A stretch of 64,000 nt of DNA. It comes from Tsuneonella deserti (GTDB lineage: Bacteria; Pseudomonadota; Alphaproteobacteria; Sphingomonadales; Sphingomonadaceae). The number at the start of each line of letters is the position of its first letter. Position 1 is the stretch's first letter. Below are positions 24,644 to 32,644 of this stretch, piece by piece. Both the position numbers and the translations under genes were made by a program. The notes below the pieces were generated by a model. It was not told the origin of the DNA and searched no databases. It saw only the letters and a list, made by a program, of their open reading frames with translations. The stretch is from positions 1,375,001 to 1,439,000 of the forward strand of contig NZ_BMKL01000001.1 in NCBI RefSeq assembly GCF_014644315.1. Direction: 5' to 3'.

Positions 24644-26979
24644 GGGATTAGGATTGTCGCCGTCGTGCCCTCACCGCGCCGGGAGAGCAGTTCCAGCGAG
24701 CCACCATGCGCTTCGACCAGTTGCCGGGCCAGCGGTATGCCAAGGCCCTGCCGCCGCTCGGGCCTACCGTCCGGTCCCGTGCGCAGGCCTTCGAGCGCAC
24801 GGCGGAGCTCGTCGCGGCTCATCCCCTTGCCATTGTCCGAGACGACGATCCGGACACCGTCGGACTTGCGCGACAGGTCGACGAGAATTTTGCCCCCGCG
24901 AGGGGTGGCGGCAATCGCATTGTCGAGGACTTGGCCGATCGCCCTGCCGAGCTGGTGCGGATCGGCCTCCACCTTGACTGTCTGCCCGCCCCGCAAGTCG
25001 AGACTGAGTCCGCCGCCAAGAATGGCGGCCTCCCGTTCGCGCACCACCTTGGTGACGAAGGGCATCAGATCCAGCTTCTCGGGCGCGAGCGGCAGCAGGC
25101 CCGCCTCGCTCTGCGACAGATCGAGCACGTTCTCCACCTGGTCGGTCAGTCGCTTTACCGATTCGATGATCGCCGCAACGTATTCGTGCCCTTGCGGCGT
25201 GAGATCCCCCGCGACCCCGGCTTCAAGCAACTCGGCGAACCCGCTGATCGAAGTCAGCGGCACGCGGAACTCGTAGCTCATGTTGGCGAGGAAGCGGGTC
25301 TTGACCTCGTCGGCGGCCTCCAGCGCCTCGTTCCGTTCGCGCAGGGCATCTTCCGCCTTTTGCGAGTCGGTGATGTCGAGGACAGTGAGAAGTCCGTTTC
25401 CGTCGGGCAACGGCACCCCGGCGATCTCCAGCGTACGGCCGTCCGTCAACGCGACCCGGCCGCCCGTCTGCTTGCGGTCCAGCGTTGCCCCGCGCACGAT
25501 CTCCCCGATTGCTTTCGCCTGGGCTGGCCGGGCGAGATGGGATTCCAGTTTCGCCACAAACTCATCAGCGGTGGGATGGCCGTCGATCTCTTCCGGCGCG
25601 AGTCCCCATGCACCCGCGAAGCGGCGGTTCCACAGTTGCATGTGGCCATCCGGCGCGAACACCGCGAGCGCTTCGAACAGGCTGTCGAAAGTGGCGGTAC
25701 GGGTGCGCAGAAGGGTGTCCCGGGTGGCCGAAAGTGCGAGGCTTTCGGTCCTGTCCTCGGCAATCAGCACCAGTCCGCCATCGGGCATTGGCTGTCCGAC
25801 GACCCGCAGATGAGTGCCATCGCCGAGCGGCCAGGCCTCCTCGATCGGCTCACCGGAGGCAAACCACTCTATGCGCTCCGAACGCCACCCGGGGAAGTCA
25901 CGCACCTCCGGCGTTCGACCTGCCTCGCGCGCCTCGCGCAGGAAGCGCTCGAACTCGGTGCCCTCGGCGGCGTCCCGCCCCATTGCAAAAGTCCTGCGGA
26001 AAGGCTGGTTGGCGGAAACGAGCTTTCGGTCCGCGCCGAACTGCGCGACCCCGACCGAGAGCTGATCGAGCATCTGTCTCTGCGCTTCGCGAAAGGCGCG
26101 AAATTCACGTGCCTGTTCCTCCAATTCCTCGATATCGACCGCGTAGCCTGCGACGCCTTCTTCACCGAGCGGCAGGTCGCTGACCCGCATAGACCTGCGC
26201 ATCCCGCCGATCGTCGTTGCGACAATGCGTTCGATTGGCCGCTTCTGCTGCGCCGCCTGCGTGGCGACGGCTGCGGCGGACAGACCGTCGACCGGCTCGA
26301 TCAACTCGGTCTGGGCCTCGACCACGGCATCCGCGCTGTCCGCTCCTACCGCGGCGACGTAAGCCTTGTTCACCAGCTTGAGACGCGCATCGGGCCCGCG
26401 GAACCACATAGGCAGCGGCGCAGCCTCGATCAGACCTACCAGGGCGGAGAAATCGCTTTTCGCCCGTGACGCCTCCGCCCGCAGGCGCGAAAGTTCGCTC
26501 TCGCTTTCCGAAAAGTCGAATATCCACAGTAGCGCGGCTCCCCCGGGGGAAACCTGCGGGTCGGCCAGCGCACCGCGTACCGCCAGGCTACGCTGGGAGC
26601 CGGGGGGCGTAAGCGCCATTCGAAAAGGTGCCGCCGTCTTCTGAGTGCGGTTCACGAGGCCGGAAAGTTCGGCCAATTGCGCGCCTGACAGGCCCCTTGC
26701 AGAGGTGCCGCCATCGAGCTCGCTGAGATATTGCGGCAGCTTGGGAAGCCCCAGCCACCCCGCGAGCCGCTCGCTGGCTTCGATACGGCCGTCGGCGCGC
26801 ACCAGCAGAGGGATGGCCGGCGCCTCGTCGATCATGCGCGCCATCCGGCGAGCAGCCTTGCGCGATCCTTCGGCAGCGCGGGCCTTCGATGCCGCCGCAA
26901 TCATCAACCCCGCCGCGCCGGCCACCCACGCGGCCAGCAAGAGGCCGATCAGCGCCAGTGCAAGAGGAGAAAACTGCAT
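24640..26979 (-). CDS. divL: DivL-like cell-cycle kinase with tyrosine at the phospho-acceptor position
   Basis: The protein is 779 aa. One N-terminal membrane helix (about 5-28) is followed by PAS-like regions (about 180-290, 300-410 and 430-540), a dimerisation domain and a C-terminal ATPase. The H-box reads NMSYEFRVPLTSISGFAELL, with Tyr569 where sensor kinases have His. The ATP-binding domain keeps its N box (LDNAIAATPRGG), G1 (VSDNGKGMS) and G2 (RQGLGIPL). This Tyr, the architecture, the length and the tsaE neighbour match Caulobacter DivL (769 aa), which controls the CckA-ChpT-CtrA relay through protein contact rather than His phosphorylation. First gene of the run down to trxA. Confidence 0.85.
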   Translation of the reverse strand: MQFSPLALALIGLLLAAWVAGAAGLMIAAASKARAAEGSRKAARRMARMIDEAPAIPLLVRADGRIEASERLAGWLGLPKLPQYLSELDGGTSARGLSGAQLAELSGLVNRTQKTAAPFRMALTPPGSQRSLAVRGALADPQVSPGGAALLWIFDFSESESELSRLRAEASRAKSDFSALVGLIEAAPLPMWFRGPDARLKLVNKAYVAAVGADSADAVVEAQTELIEPVDGLSAAAVATQAAQQKRPIERIVATTIGGMRRSMRVSDLPLGEEGVAGYAVDIEELEEQAREFRAFREAQRQMLDQLSVGVAQFGADRKLVSANQPFRRTFAMGRDAAEGTEFERFLREAREAGRTPEVRDFPGWRSERIEWFASGEPIEEAWPLGDGTHLRVVGQPMPDGGLVLIAEDRTESLALSATRDTLLRTRTATFDSLFEALAVFAPDGHMQLWNRRFAGAWGLAPEEIDGHPTADEFVAKLESHLARPAQAKAIGEIVRGATLDRKQTGGRVALTDGRTLEIAGVPLPDGNGLLTVLDITDSQKAEDALRERNEALEAADEVKTRFLANMSYEFRVPLTSISGFAELLEAGVAGDLTPQGHEYVAAIIESVKRLTDQVENVLDLSQSEAGLLPLAPEKLDLMPFVTKVVREREAAILGGGLSLDLRGGQTVKVEADPHQLGRAIGQVLDNAIAATPRGGKILVDLSRKSDGVRIVVSDNGKGMSRDELRRALEGLRTGPDGRPERRQGLGIPLARQLVEAHGGSLELLSRRGEGTTATILIP

Positions 26980-27031
26980 GGGCGGTCAGCTATGCGCGCT
27001 GACCGCCCAAAGCAACTTGGTAACGAGCAAC

Positions 27032-28444
27032 TTAGTAGCGGTAATGATCCGGCTTGAACGGACCTTCAACCGGCACACCGATGTAATCGGCCTGTTGCTG
27101 GCTCAGCTTGGTCAGCTGGACGCCCAGCTTTTCGAGGTGCAGCGCGGCGACCTTTTCGTCGAGGTGCTTGGGCAGCACGTAAACCTGATTCTCGTACTCG
27201 TCGCCCTTTGTGAACAGCTCGATCTGCGCGAGCGTCTGGTTGGTGAACGAGCAGCTCATCACGAAGCTGGGGTGGCCGGTGGCGCAGCCCAGGTTCACCA
27301 GGCGGCCCTTGGCCAGGATGATGATCTTCTTGCCATCGGGGAACGTGACGACATCCGTGCCCGGCTTGATTTCCTGCCAGTCGTAGTTGTCGAGCGCGCT
27401 GATCTGGATCTCGCTGTCGAAGTGGCCGATGTTGCACACGATGCTCATCGGCTTCATCGCCTTCATGTGCTCAGCGGTGATCACGTCCTCGTTGCCGGTG
27501 GTGGTGACGAAGATGTCGCAGCGCTTGACCGCTTCTTCCATCGTCACGACCTCGAAACCTTCCATCGCCGCCTGCAGCGCGCAGATGGGGTCGATCTCGG
27601 TGACCATCACGCGCGCGCCGCCATTGCGAAGCGAATCGGCCGAGCCCTTGCCGACATCGCCGAAGCCGGCGACGCAGGCGACCTTGCCCGCGAGCATCAC
27701 GTCGGTTGCGCGGCGAATTGCGTCGACCAGCGATTCCTTGCAGCCATAGAGGTTGTCGAACTTCGACTTGGTAACGCTGTCGTTCACGTTGATCGCGGGG
27801 AACGGCAGCTTGCCCTGCTTGGCGATGTGGTAGAGGCGATGCACGCCGGTCGTCGTCTCTTCCGAAACGCCCTTGATCGCCTTGACCGTCCGGGTGAGGT
27901 AACCCGGCTTGGCTTTCACGAACGCCTTGAGAGCGCGCTGCATCTCGATTTCTTCGGCGTTGCTCGGCTCGGGCATCGTCTCGCCCGCTTCCAGCCGTGC
28001 GCCCCACAGCGCGAACATCGTCGCATCCCCGCCGTCGTCGAGGATCAGGTTGCAGGTGGTGTCATCGCCCCAGTCGAAGATGCGCCCGACATAGTCCCAG
28101 TAATCGGCCAGGCTCTCCCCCTTGACGGCGAACACCGGAACGCCGCTGGCGGCGATCGCGGCGGCCGCGTGATCCTGGGTGGAGAAGATGTTGCAGGTCG
28201 CCCACCGCACTTCGGCGCCGAGAGCCGTCAGCGTTTCGATCAGCACCGCGGTCTGGATGGTCATGTGGAGGGAGCCGGTGATCCGCGCGCCCTTGAGCGG
28301 CTGCGAGGCGCCATACTCCTCGCGCAGCGCCATCAGGCCGGGCATCTCGGTTTCGGCGATCGCGATTTCGGCGCGGCCGTAATCGGCGAGGTTGATGTCC
28401 TGGATGACGTAGTCGCGGGTAAGCGTCTGGGCAGAAGTGGCCAC
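27032..28444 (-). CDS. ahcY: S-adenosylhomocysteinase
   Basis: The protein is 470 aa, the length of proteobacterial forms with the internal insert. AhcY cleaves S-adenosylhomocysteine to homocysteine and adenosine, keeping methylation reactions going. The NAD-binding loop [18 protein letters not shown] (about 235-252), the substrate motif [13 protein letters not shown] and the C-terminal KPDHYRY are all present. Transcribed alone from a 170-nt upstream region that carries a 20-bp palindrome at 28504-28523. Confidence 0.97.
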   Translation of the reverse strand: MATSAQTLTRDYVIQDINLADYGRAEIAIAETEMPGLMALREEYGASQPLKGARITGSLHMTIQTAVLIETLTALGAEVRWATCNIFSTQDHAAAAIAASGVPVFAVKGESLADYWDYVGRIFDWGDDTTCNLILDDGGDATMFALWGARLEAGETMPEPSNAEEIEMQRALKAFVKAKPGYLTRTVKAIKGVSEETTTGVHRLYHIAKQGKLPFPAINVNDSVTKSKFDNLYGCKESLVDAIRRATDVMLAGKVACVAGFGDVGKGSADSLRNGGARVMVTEIDPICALQAAMEGFEVVTMEEAVKRCDIFVTTTGNEDVITAEHMKAMKPMSIVCNIGHFDSEIQISALDNYDWQEIKPGTDVVTFPDGKKIIILAKGRLVNLGCATGHPSFVMSCSFTNQTLAQIELFTKGDEYENQVYVLPKHLDEKVAALHLEKLGVQLTKLSQQQADYIGVPVEGPFKPDHYRY

Positions 28445-28503
28445 GGGTAAATCTCCAATGGGGGAATCGGCTGCGCCCTAGCTTCGGACGGCTCCGAAAG
28501 CAA

Positions 28504-28523
28504 ATATAAAGGTTCCTTTATAT
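28504..28523. promoter_or_regulatory. Palindromic operator candidate upstream of ahcY (SahR-like)
   Basis: Two perfect 9-bp arms, ATATAAAGG and CCTTTATAT, are separated by TT. The AT-rich palindrome stands out in GC-rich surroundings, 60 nt before the ahcY start and about 93 nt before the divergent peroxiredoxin start. ArsR-family SahR regulators control ahcY and methionine-cycle genes in several Proteobacteria through AT-rich palindromes of this general type. Assignment to SahR is inference; no regulator gene is in the window. Confidence 0.55.
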
Positions 28524-28616
28524 CTCGCTCGGCTGCGCTCCCCGGCTTGCGCGCGAGCGAGCGCTCGCTATCTCCGGGGCCGGGCGCGGACGGGATTGCA
28601 AAGAGGATTTAGGACG

Positions 28617-29096
28617 ATGACGATCAAGGTAGGCGACAAGCTGCCCGACGTGAAGCTGACCAAGGCGACCGAGAACGGACCCGAGGCGGTGCAGAGCTCG
28701 GACTACTTCGCCGGCAAGAAGGTTGCGCTGTTCTCGGTTCCCGGCGCCTTCACGCCGACCTGCTCGGCGCGCCACCTACCGGGCTACGTCGAAAAGGCCG
28801 CCGAGCTGAAGGCGAAGGGCGTCGATGAAATCGCTGCTACTGCGGTCAACGATGCATTCGTCATGGGTGCATGGAACAAGGCCGCCGGAAGCGAGGATAT
28901 CACCATGCTGGCGGACGGCAACGGCGAGTTCGCAGAAGCCCTGGGCTTGACGATGGATGGTTCCGGTTTCGGTCTCGGCAAGCGCGGCCAGCGCTTCTCG
29001 ATGATCGTCGATGATGGCGTCGTGAAGGAATTGAACGTCGAGCAGCCGGGCGATTTCTCGGTCTCGAGCGCTGAGCACATGCTCGGGCAGCTGTGA
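28617..29096 (+). CDS. Peroxiredoxin (Prx5 / AhpC-TSA family)
   Basis: The start at 28617, with GAGGATTTAGGA just upstream, gives 159 aa. The peroxidatic cysteine lies in GAFTPTCSARHLPGYVE (Cys about 48), the signature of the Prx5 (peroxiredoxin/glutaredoxin-type) subgroup that reduces hydrogen peroxide and alkyl hydroperoxides using thioredoxin or glutaredoxin. A second cysteine is not evident, so it may act as a 1-Cys enzyme. It is divergent from ahcY and followed by a terminator hairpin. Confidence 0.93.
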   Translation: MTIKVGDKLPDVKLTKATENGPEAVQSSDYFAGKKVALFSVPGAFTPTCSARHLPGYVEKAAELKAKGVDEIAATAVNDAFVMGAWNKAAGSEDITMLADGNGEFAEALGLTMDGSGFGLGKRGQRFSMIVDDGVVKELNVEQPGDFSVSSAEHMLGQL

Positions 29097-29117
29097 CCGG
29101 CTGATCTTGAACGATCG

Positions 29118-29147
29118 GGGCCGCGGCATCGTCTGCCGCGGCCCTTC
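29118..29147. terminator. Rho-independent terminator, possibly bidirectional, between the peroxiredoxin gene and folE
   Basis: Arms GGGCCGCGGCA (29118-29128) and TGCCGCGGCCC (29134-29144) pair perfectly around a 5-nt loop and are followed by TTC. It lies between two convergent genes. The T-run is short, so efficiency is uncertain. Confidence 0.65.
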
Positions 29148-29152
29148 TCGTA

Positions 29153-29761
29153 TCAATAGCCCATCAGCTTCAGCACTTCCTCCCGGCTGCGCGAATCTTC
29201 GAGGAAAGTGCCCATCATCCGGCTGGTGATCATGCTGACACCGGGCGTGCGAACGCCGCGGGCGGTCATGCAGCTGTGCGACGCCTCGATTACCACCGCC
29301 ACACCTTGCGGATGGAGGTGCTCCCAAATGCAGTCGGCCACTTGCGCGGTGAGCCGCTCCTGCACCTGCAGGCGGCGGGCGAAGCCATGCAGAACGCGGG
29401 CGAGCTTGCTGATGCCGACCACCCGGTCGTTCGGCAGGTATGCGATCGCCGCGCGTCCGATGATAGGCGCCATGTGGTGTTCGCAATGGCTCTGGAACGG
29501 GATGTCCTTGAGCAGGACGATTTCATTGTATCCGCCGACTTCGTCGAACACCCGGCTCAGGTGGACCGAGGGGTCTTCCCCGTATCCCAGGCAATATTCC
29601 TTCCACGCGCGCGCCACGCGGCTCGGCGTGTCGAGCAGGCCTTCGCGCGTCGGATCGTCGCCCGCCCAGCGGATCACCGTGCGGATCGCTTCCTGCACGT
29701 GCTCCGGTACAGGCGGCTTGCCGGTGGGATCGTCTTCATCCGGGCCGACCAGGCTGCTCAT
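29153..29761 (-). CDS. folE: GTP cyclohydrolase I
   Basis: The protein is 202 aa. FolE converts GTP to 7,8-dihydroneopterin triphosphate, the first step to folate. The zinc and active-site motif SHCEHHMAPI (about 101-110), the preceding FDEVGGYNEIVLLKDI and the following VVGISKLARVLHGFARRLQVQE are intact; the later EASHSCMTARGV carries the remaining zinc cysteine. It overlaps the PLD-family gene upstream by 4 nt (ATGA). Confidence 0.96.
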   Translation of the reverse strand: MSSLVGPDEDDPTGKPPVPEHVQEAIRTVIRWAGDDPTREGLLDTPSRVARAWKEYCLGYGEDPSVHLSRVFDEVGGYNEIVLLKDIPFQSHCEHHMAPIIGRAAIAYLPNDRVVGISKLARVLHGFARRLQVQERLTAQVADCIWEHLHPQGVAVVIEASHSCMTARGVRTPGVSMITSRMMGTFLEDSRSREEVLKLMGY

Positions 29762-31293
29762 CGGTGTATTCCCCTTTTCGCGCGGTCATAGGCGCGCCTC
29801 ATGAGGCTGCCCTGCTTCAACAGGCCGCCCTTGGCAAACGGTTCGAACATCTCCTCCGGCTTCTCGGGATCGAGCACCTGAGATCCGGCAACGGTCTTGC
29901 GCACTTCGTCCACTTTCGGCGGGTCGAAAGGCCGCAGACTGCGCGAATTGCGCTGTCCATGCTCGTAGATGAGATCGAGCATCGTGGCCCCGCTCCGCAG
30001 TTGCCGTGCCACTTCCTCCTGCTCGATGCCGCAATGTTCGGCGAGCAGGGAATGACGCAGCGCCTCGATCGCGTCGCAGGCGTGCGCGTTGCCGGGACGG
30101 GCGCAATCGATGAACACGTCGCACTCGCTGTCGAGGCCCATCGAGCGGTTGTTGAAATTGGCCGACCCGATGCGCAGCACCTGGTCGTCGAAGATCGTCA
30201 GCTTGGCATGGACGTATATCGGGGTTTCGCCCGTGAACGGGTTGAACAGCCCGAAACGGTTCCTGTGGTCGAGCTCGTTGAGCCCGCGCACCAGCAGCGC
30301 CCGCGCGTAATCCATCGCCTGCTGCTCGAGCCAGCCATCCGCCACCAGCGGTTGGACTAAGACGATTTCAGGCGGGTCCGGCTCTTTCAGCCGCTTGCCG
30401 ATCGCTTCTGCGATCTTCGGGGAGGTGAGGTACTGGTTCTCGCTGTAGATGAACTTCTTCGCCCCCGCGATCTGGTCGAGGAGGAGTTGCTCGATCTCGC
30501 GGATTTCGGAGCATTCCTCATATCGCGCGCGTGTGCGCGCGATGCCGATCTCCACGTTCTCGAACTGGACCGGCAGGTCCTCCGGCCAAAGGCTCTTCTC
30601 CGGGGCGTCGATCTCGGTGATCGGCTCCCCGCCGGCGCGGTGCCAGCGTTCGCGGCTGAGGATCCCGAGCTGGCGCGCGGCGTCCCCTTCCATCATCATC
30701 GTTGCATCGTGCCAGGGGCCGTACTTGCGGCCATGCGGTCGGCGGCGGCGGCGGTCGTTCTCTTCGTGCGATCGCGTGTCCCAGCGGTCCTGGGTCATGT
30801 CGATCCCGCCGCACACGGCCAGCTTGTCGTCGATGACCGCGATCTTCTGGTGGTGCGAGCAGCCAACCGGATGGCGGTTGTCGAACTTGAAGGTAATTCC
30901 CTTGTACTGCGCCATGCGCAGGACATCGGCAATCATGTAGCCGCGCGCGAGGAACTGGAAGACCCCCAGCCCCCATTTGAGCACGCGGATCTCGAGGCCG
31001 TTTTGATGCCGCGCAAGCCACATCAGGAAACTGCCGAGGCGGCGCGGGTACTTGCGACGGAACGGGCGGCTGAACCATCGGCGGCCGACCGCGAGGTGGA
31101 TGCGGGTATCGAAGTCCCATCCGACCAGCATGATGCGCTGCCGGGCGTTCAGCATCGCCTTCTGCATGATCGCGAAATAGTCTTCGGCATCGATGATTAC
31201 GCTGGCGCGCTCGACTTTTGCGAATCGCCAGACGCCTGGTTCGATCGAAGCGTCGCGCTCCGAATCGTCGGTGCACCCGCCTTCGTCGGCCAT
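29758..31293 (-). CDS. Phospholipase D-family protein (cardiolipin synthase-like)
   Basis: The ATG at 31293 gives 511 aa; the frame extends to a TTG at 31311. There are two HKD motifs: HHQKIAVIDDKLAVCGGIDM (about residue 150) and VHAKLTIFDDQVLRIGSANFNNR (about 365), each H-x-K-x4-D, typical of phosphatidyl-transferring enzymes. A basic patch (SRPFRRKYPRR) follows an early hydrophobic segment. No clear N-terminal transmembrane pair as in classic ClsA is visible, so it is closer to ClsB/C-type or PLD-like phospholipases. Phosphatidyltransferase or hydrolase cannot be decided. Translationally coupled to folE. Confidence 0.85.
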   Translation of the reverse strand: MADEGGCTDDSERDASIEPGVWRFAKVERASVIIDAEDYFAIMQKAMLNARQRIMLVGWDFDTRIHLAVGRRWFSRPFRRKYPRRLGSFLMWLARHQNGLEIRVLKWGLGVFQFLARGYMIADVLRMAQYKGITFKFDNRHPVGCSHHQKIAVIDDKLAVCGGIDMTQDRWDTRSHEENDRRRRRPHGRKYGPWHDATMMMEGDAARQLGILSRERWHRAGGEPITEIDAPEKSLWPEDLPVQFENVEIGIARTRARYEECSEIREIEQLLLDQIAGAKKFIYSENQYLTSPKIAEAIGKRLKEPDPPEIVLVQPLVADGWLEQQAMDYARALLVRGLNELDHRNRFGLFNPFTGETPIYVHAKLTIFDDQVLRIGSANFNNRSMGLDSECDVFIDCARPGNAHACDAIEALRHSLLAEHCGIEQEEVARQLRSGATMLDLIYEHGQRNSRSLRPFDPPKVDEVRKTVAGSQVLDPEKPEEMFEPFAKGGLLKQGSLMRRAYDRAKRGIHR

Positions 31294-31414
31294 GGGCCTT
31301 TCGCCGCTCAAACCATCACCCCTCGTTGCCTGACGTCGCCTGCTTGAGGCGACAACTGTCAGGACGGGCGGTGCGTAGCAAGAGAGGCGTCCAATTCTCC
31401 GGACAGCCCTCCGG

Positions 31415-31472
31415 AAAAAAGCCCCGAAAGCATTTCAGGCCGCCCCCCCTGTGCGGGAGACGGCCTGAAATG
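31415..31472 (-). terminator. Rho-independent terminator downstream of tRNA-Arg
   Basis: A long hairpin pairs CATTTCAGGCCG (31431-31442) with CGGCCTGAAATG (31461-31472) and has extra C/G pairing in its apex. Reading on the minus strand, the stem is followed by CTTTCGGGGCTTTTTTCC, which carries a run of six T. It starts 2 nt after the CCA end of the tRNA. Confidence 0.8.
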
Positions 31473-31473
31473 A

Positions 31474-31550
31474 TGGCGCGCCCGGAACGATTCGAACGTC
31501 CGACCCTCAGATTCGTAGTCTGATGCTCTATCCAGCTGAGCTACGGGCGC
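31474..31550 (-). tRNA. tRNA-Arg (anticodon ACG)
   Basis: A full 77-nt cloverleaf on the minus strand. The acceptor stem pairs GCGCCCG with CGGGCGC, with discriminator G and an encoded CCA. The anticodon stem-loop is TCAGACTACGAATCTGA with anticodon ACG, probably edited to ICG by TadA. The T arm has GGACGTTCGAATCGTTC with one G-U pair. Confidence 0.97.
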
Positions 31551-31600
31551 GCATTGGAGGGCGGCACATAGGGTCGTCCCTCCACCTTGGCAATCCCTTA

Positions 31601-32008
31601 TCAGGCATCCTGCCGGGCATCGCCAAAAAGCTGCATGGCAAGGTGGCGGTCCAGAGGCGGCAAAGGGAGAAGCACGATCTCGTCAGGTGTTGACCAGCGC
31701 AACTCCGCGTCCGGCTCTGCCCGGGGCGTACCGGCCCAGGCGGTCACTTTGTAAAGGGTTATGACAATCGCTGGCTCACCTTCCCCTGGAGCGCCTTCTG
31801 CCCGGCCGACCGGTGCGAAACCCATGCCTGGCACAACGATGGTCAACTCCTCGTTAAGCTCGCGGACCAACGCCTGAGCGTGGGTTTCCGCGGGCTCGAC
31901 CTTGCCTCCCGGAAACTCCCACAGGCCCGCGTGACGCTTTCCATGGGGCCGCTTCTGCAGGAGCCACCGGCCTTCGCCATCGGTGATCGCCGCCGCCACG
32001 ACAGCCAT
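31601..32008 (-). CDS. mutT: Nudix hydrolase, MutT family (8-oxo-dGTP diphosphatase)
   Basis: The start at 32008 (MAVVAAAITDGEGRWLL) gives 135 aa, normal for MutT; the frame is open for another 105 codons upstream, but those overlap the divergent pilin gene and lack family similarity. The Nudix box is GLWEFPGGKVEPAETHAQALVRELNEEL with all required Glu residues (about 32-59). MutT removes oxidised dGTP from the nucleotide pool. It shares a short divergent promoter region with the first pilin gene. Confidence 0.92.
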   Translation of the reverse strand: MAVVAAAITDGEGRWLLQKRPHGKRHAGLWEFPGGKVEPAETHAQALVRELNEELTIVVPGMGFAPVGRAEGAPGEGEPAIVITLYKVTAWAGTPRAEPDAELRWSTPDEIVLLPLPPLDRHLAMQLFGDARQDA

Positions 32009-32110
32009 CGTTGTCGGGTTTTTTGTCACTTCGATCCGCTCCGGAAACCTTTTCTTAACGGGTGAGGCCCAGAAAGCGAAAGTCAGACAGTTTTCGACGG
32101 ACAACACAGA

Positions 32111-32296
32111 ATGCCGATGCGCAACCTCATGAAACGGATTGCCAGCGACATTTCGGGGGCCACCGCCGTCGAATACGGTCTGATACTGGCCCTGATCTTT
32201 ATGGCCATGATCGCGGCGGTCCAGAACTTCGGAATCGAGACGATTTCGATGTGGACCAACGTCTCGACCAAGGTTGAAGGGGCCAACACCAAGTGA
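32111..32296 (+). CDS. Flp-family type IVb pilin (first of a tandem pair)
   Basis: The protein is 61 aa. The class IVb prepilin site is present as ISGATAVEYGLI: cleavage after Gly and Glu at +5, followed by the hydrophobic helix LALIFMAMIAAVQNF. Such pilins are processed by a CpaA/TadV peptidase and assembled by Tad machinery into Flp pili for surface attachment. No tad/cpa genes are in the window. The start is uncertain, since in-frame ATGs occur at codons 1, 3 and 7. It differs from its neighbour mainly in a less regular C-terminal part. Confidence 0.9.
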   Translation: MPMRNLMKRIASDISGATAVEYGLILALIFMAMIAAVQNFGIETISMWTNVSTKVEGANTK

Positions 32297-32409
32297 GACC
32301 GGGGTTAGGAGTTTTTCAACCAATCCTCCTTAACACCGACATGCCCACACCGCGAAATTTGGGTTGCGGCGGGGGCCGGGTAGCCGAAGACTGAACCAGG
32401 AGATTTCAA

Positions 32410-32580
32410 ATGCAGTTCATCAAGAATCTCGTCCGCGACGAAGCGGGCGCCACCGCCATCGAATACGGCCTGATCGCCGCCCTCATCGCGGTTGCCGCGA
32501 TCACCGCCATGACCAGCCTGGGCACCAGCCTGAGCGGCACGTTCACCAAGGTCGGCACCGAAGTCGCCAAGGGCAACTAA
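32410..32580 (+). CDS. Flp-family type IVb pilin (second of the tandem pair)
   Basis: A 56-aa pilin with a good ribosome binding site (CCAGGAGATTTCAA before ATG). The processing site is EAGATAIEYGLIAALIAVAAI, with cleavage after Gly and Glu at +5, then a Thr/Ser-rich tail. It closely matches the widespread alphaproteobacterial Flp major pilin and is probably the structural subunit, with the upstream copy a diverged paralogue. A strong terminator follows directly. Confidence 0.93.
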   Translation: MQFIKNLVRDEAGATAIEYGLIAALIAVAAITAMTSLGTSLSGTFTKVGTEVAKGN

Positions 32581-32602
32581 GGCCTGCTATCTTGCAAAAG
32601 TC

Positions 32603-32637
32603 AGGCGGCGGGAGCGATCCCGCCGCCTTTCTTTTTA
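32603..32637 (+). terminator. Rho-independent terminator after the pilin genes
   Basis: AGGCGGCGGGA and TCCCGCCGCCT pair perfectly around the loop GCGA and are followed by TTCTTTTT. This ends the pilin transcript. On the opposite strand it lies just beyond the M48 protease gene and could serve that gene too, but no T-run is present in that direction. Confidence 0.88.
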
Positions 32638-32644
32638 TGTGCGG

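Noticed and set aside
28552..28568. GCGAGCGCTCGC palindrome upstream of ahcY
   Set aside because: A simple GC alternation common in this genome composition; no position or pairing evidence for regulation beyond the nearby AT-rich palindrome.
32304..32336. Imperfect GTTAGGAG/CTCCTTAAC inverted repeat between the two pilin genes
   Set aside because: The stem needs a bulge and has no T-run, so an attenuator or terminator cannot be supported.
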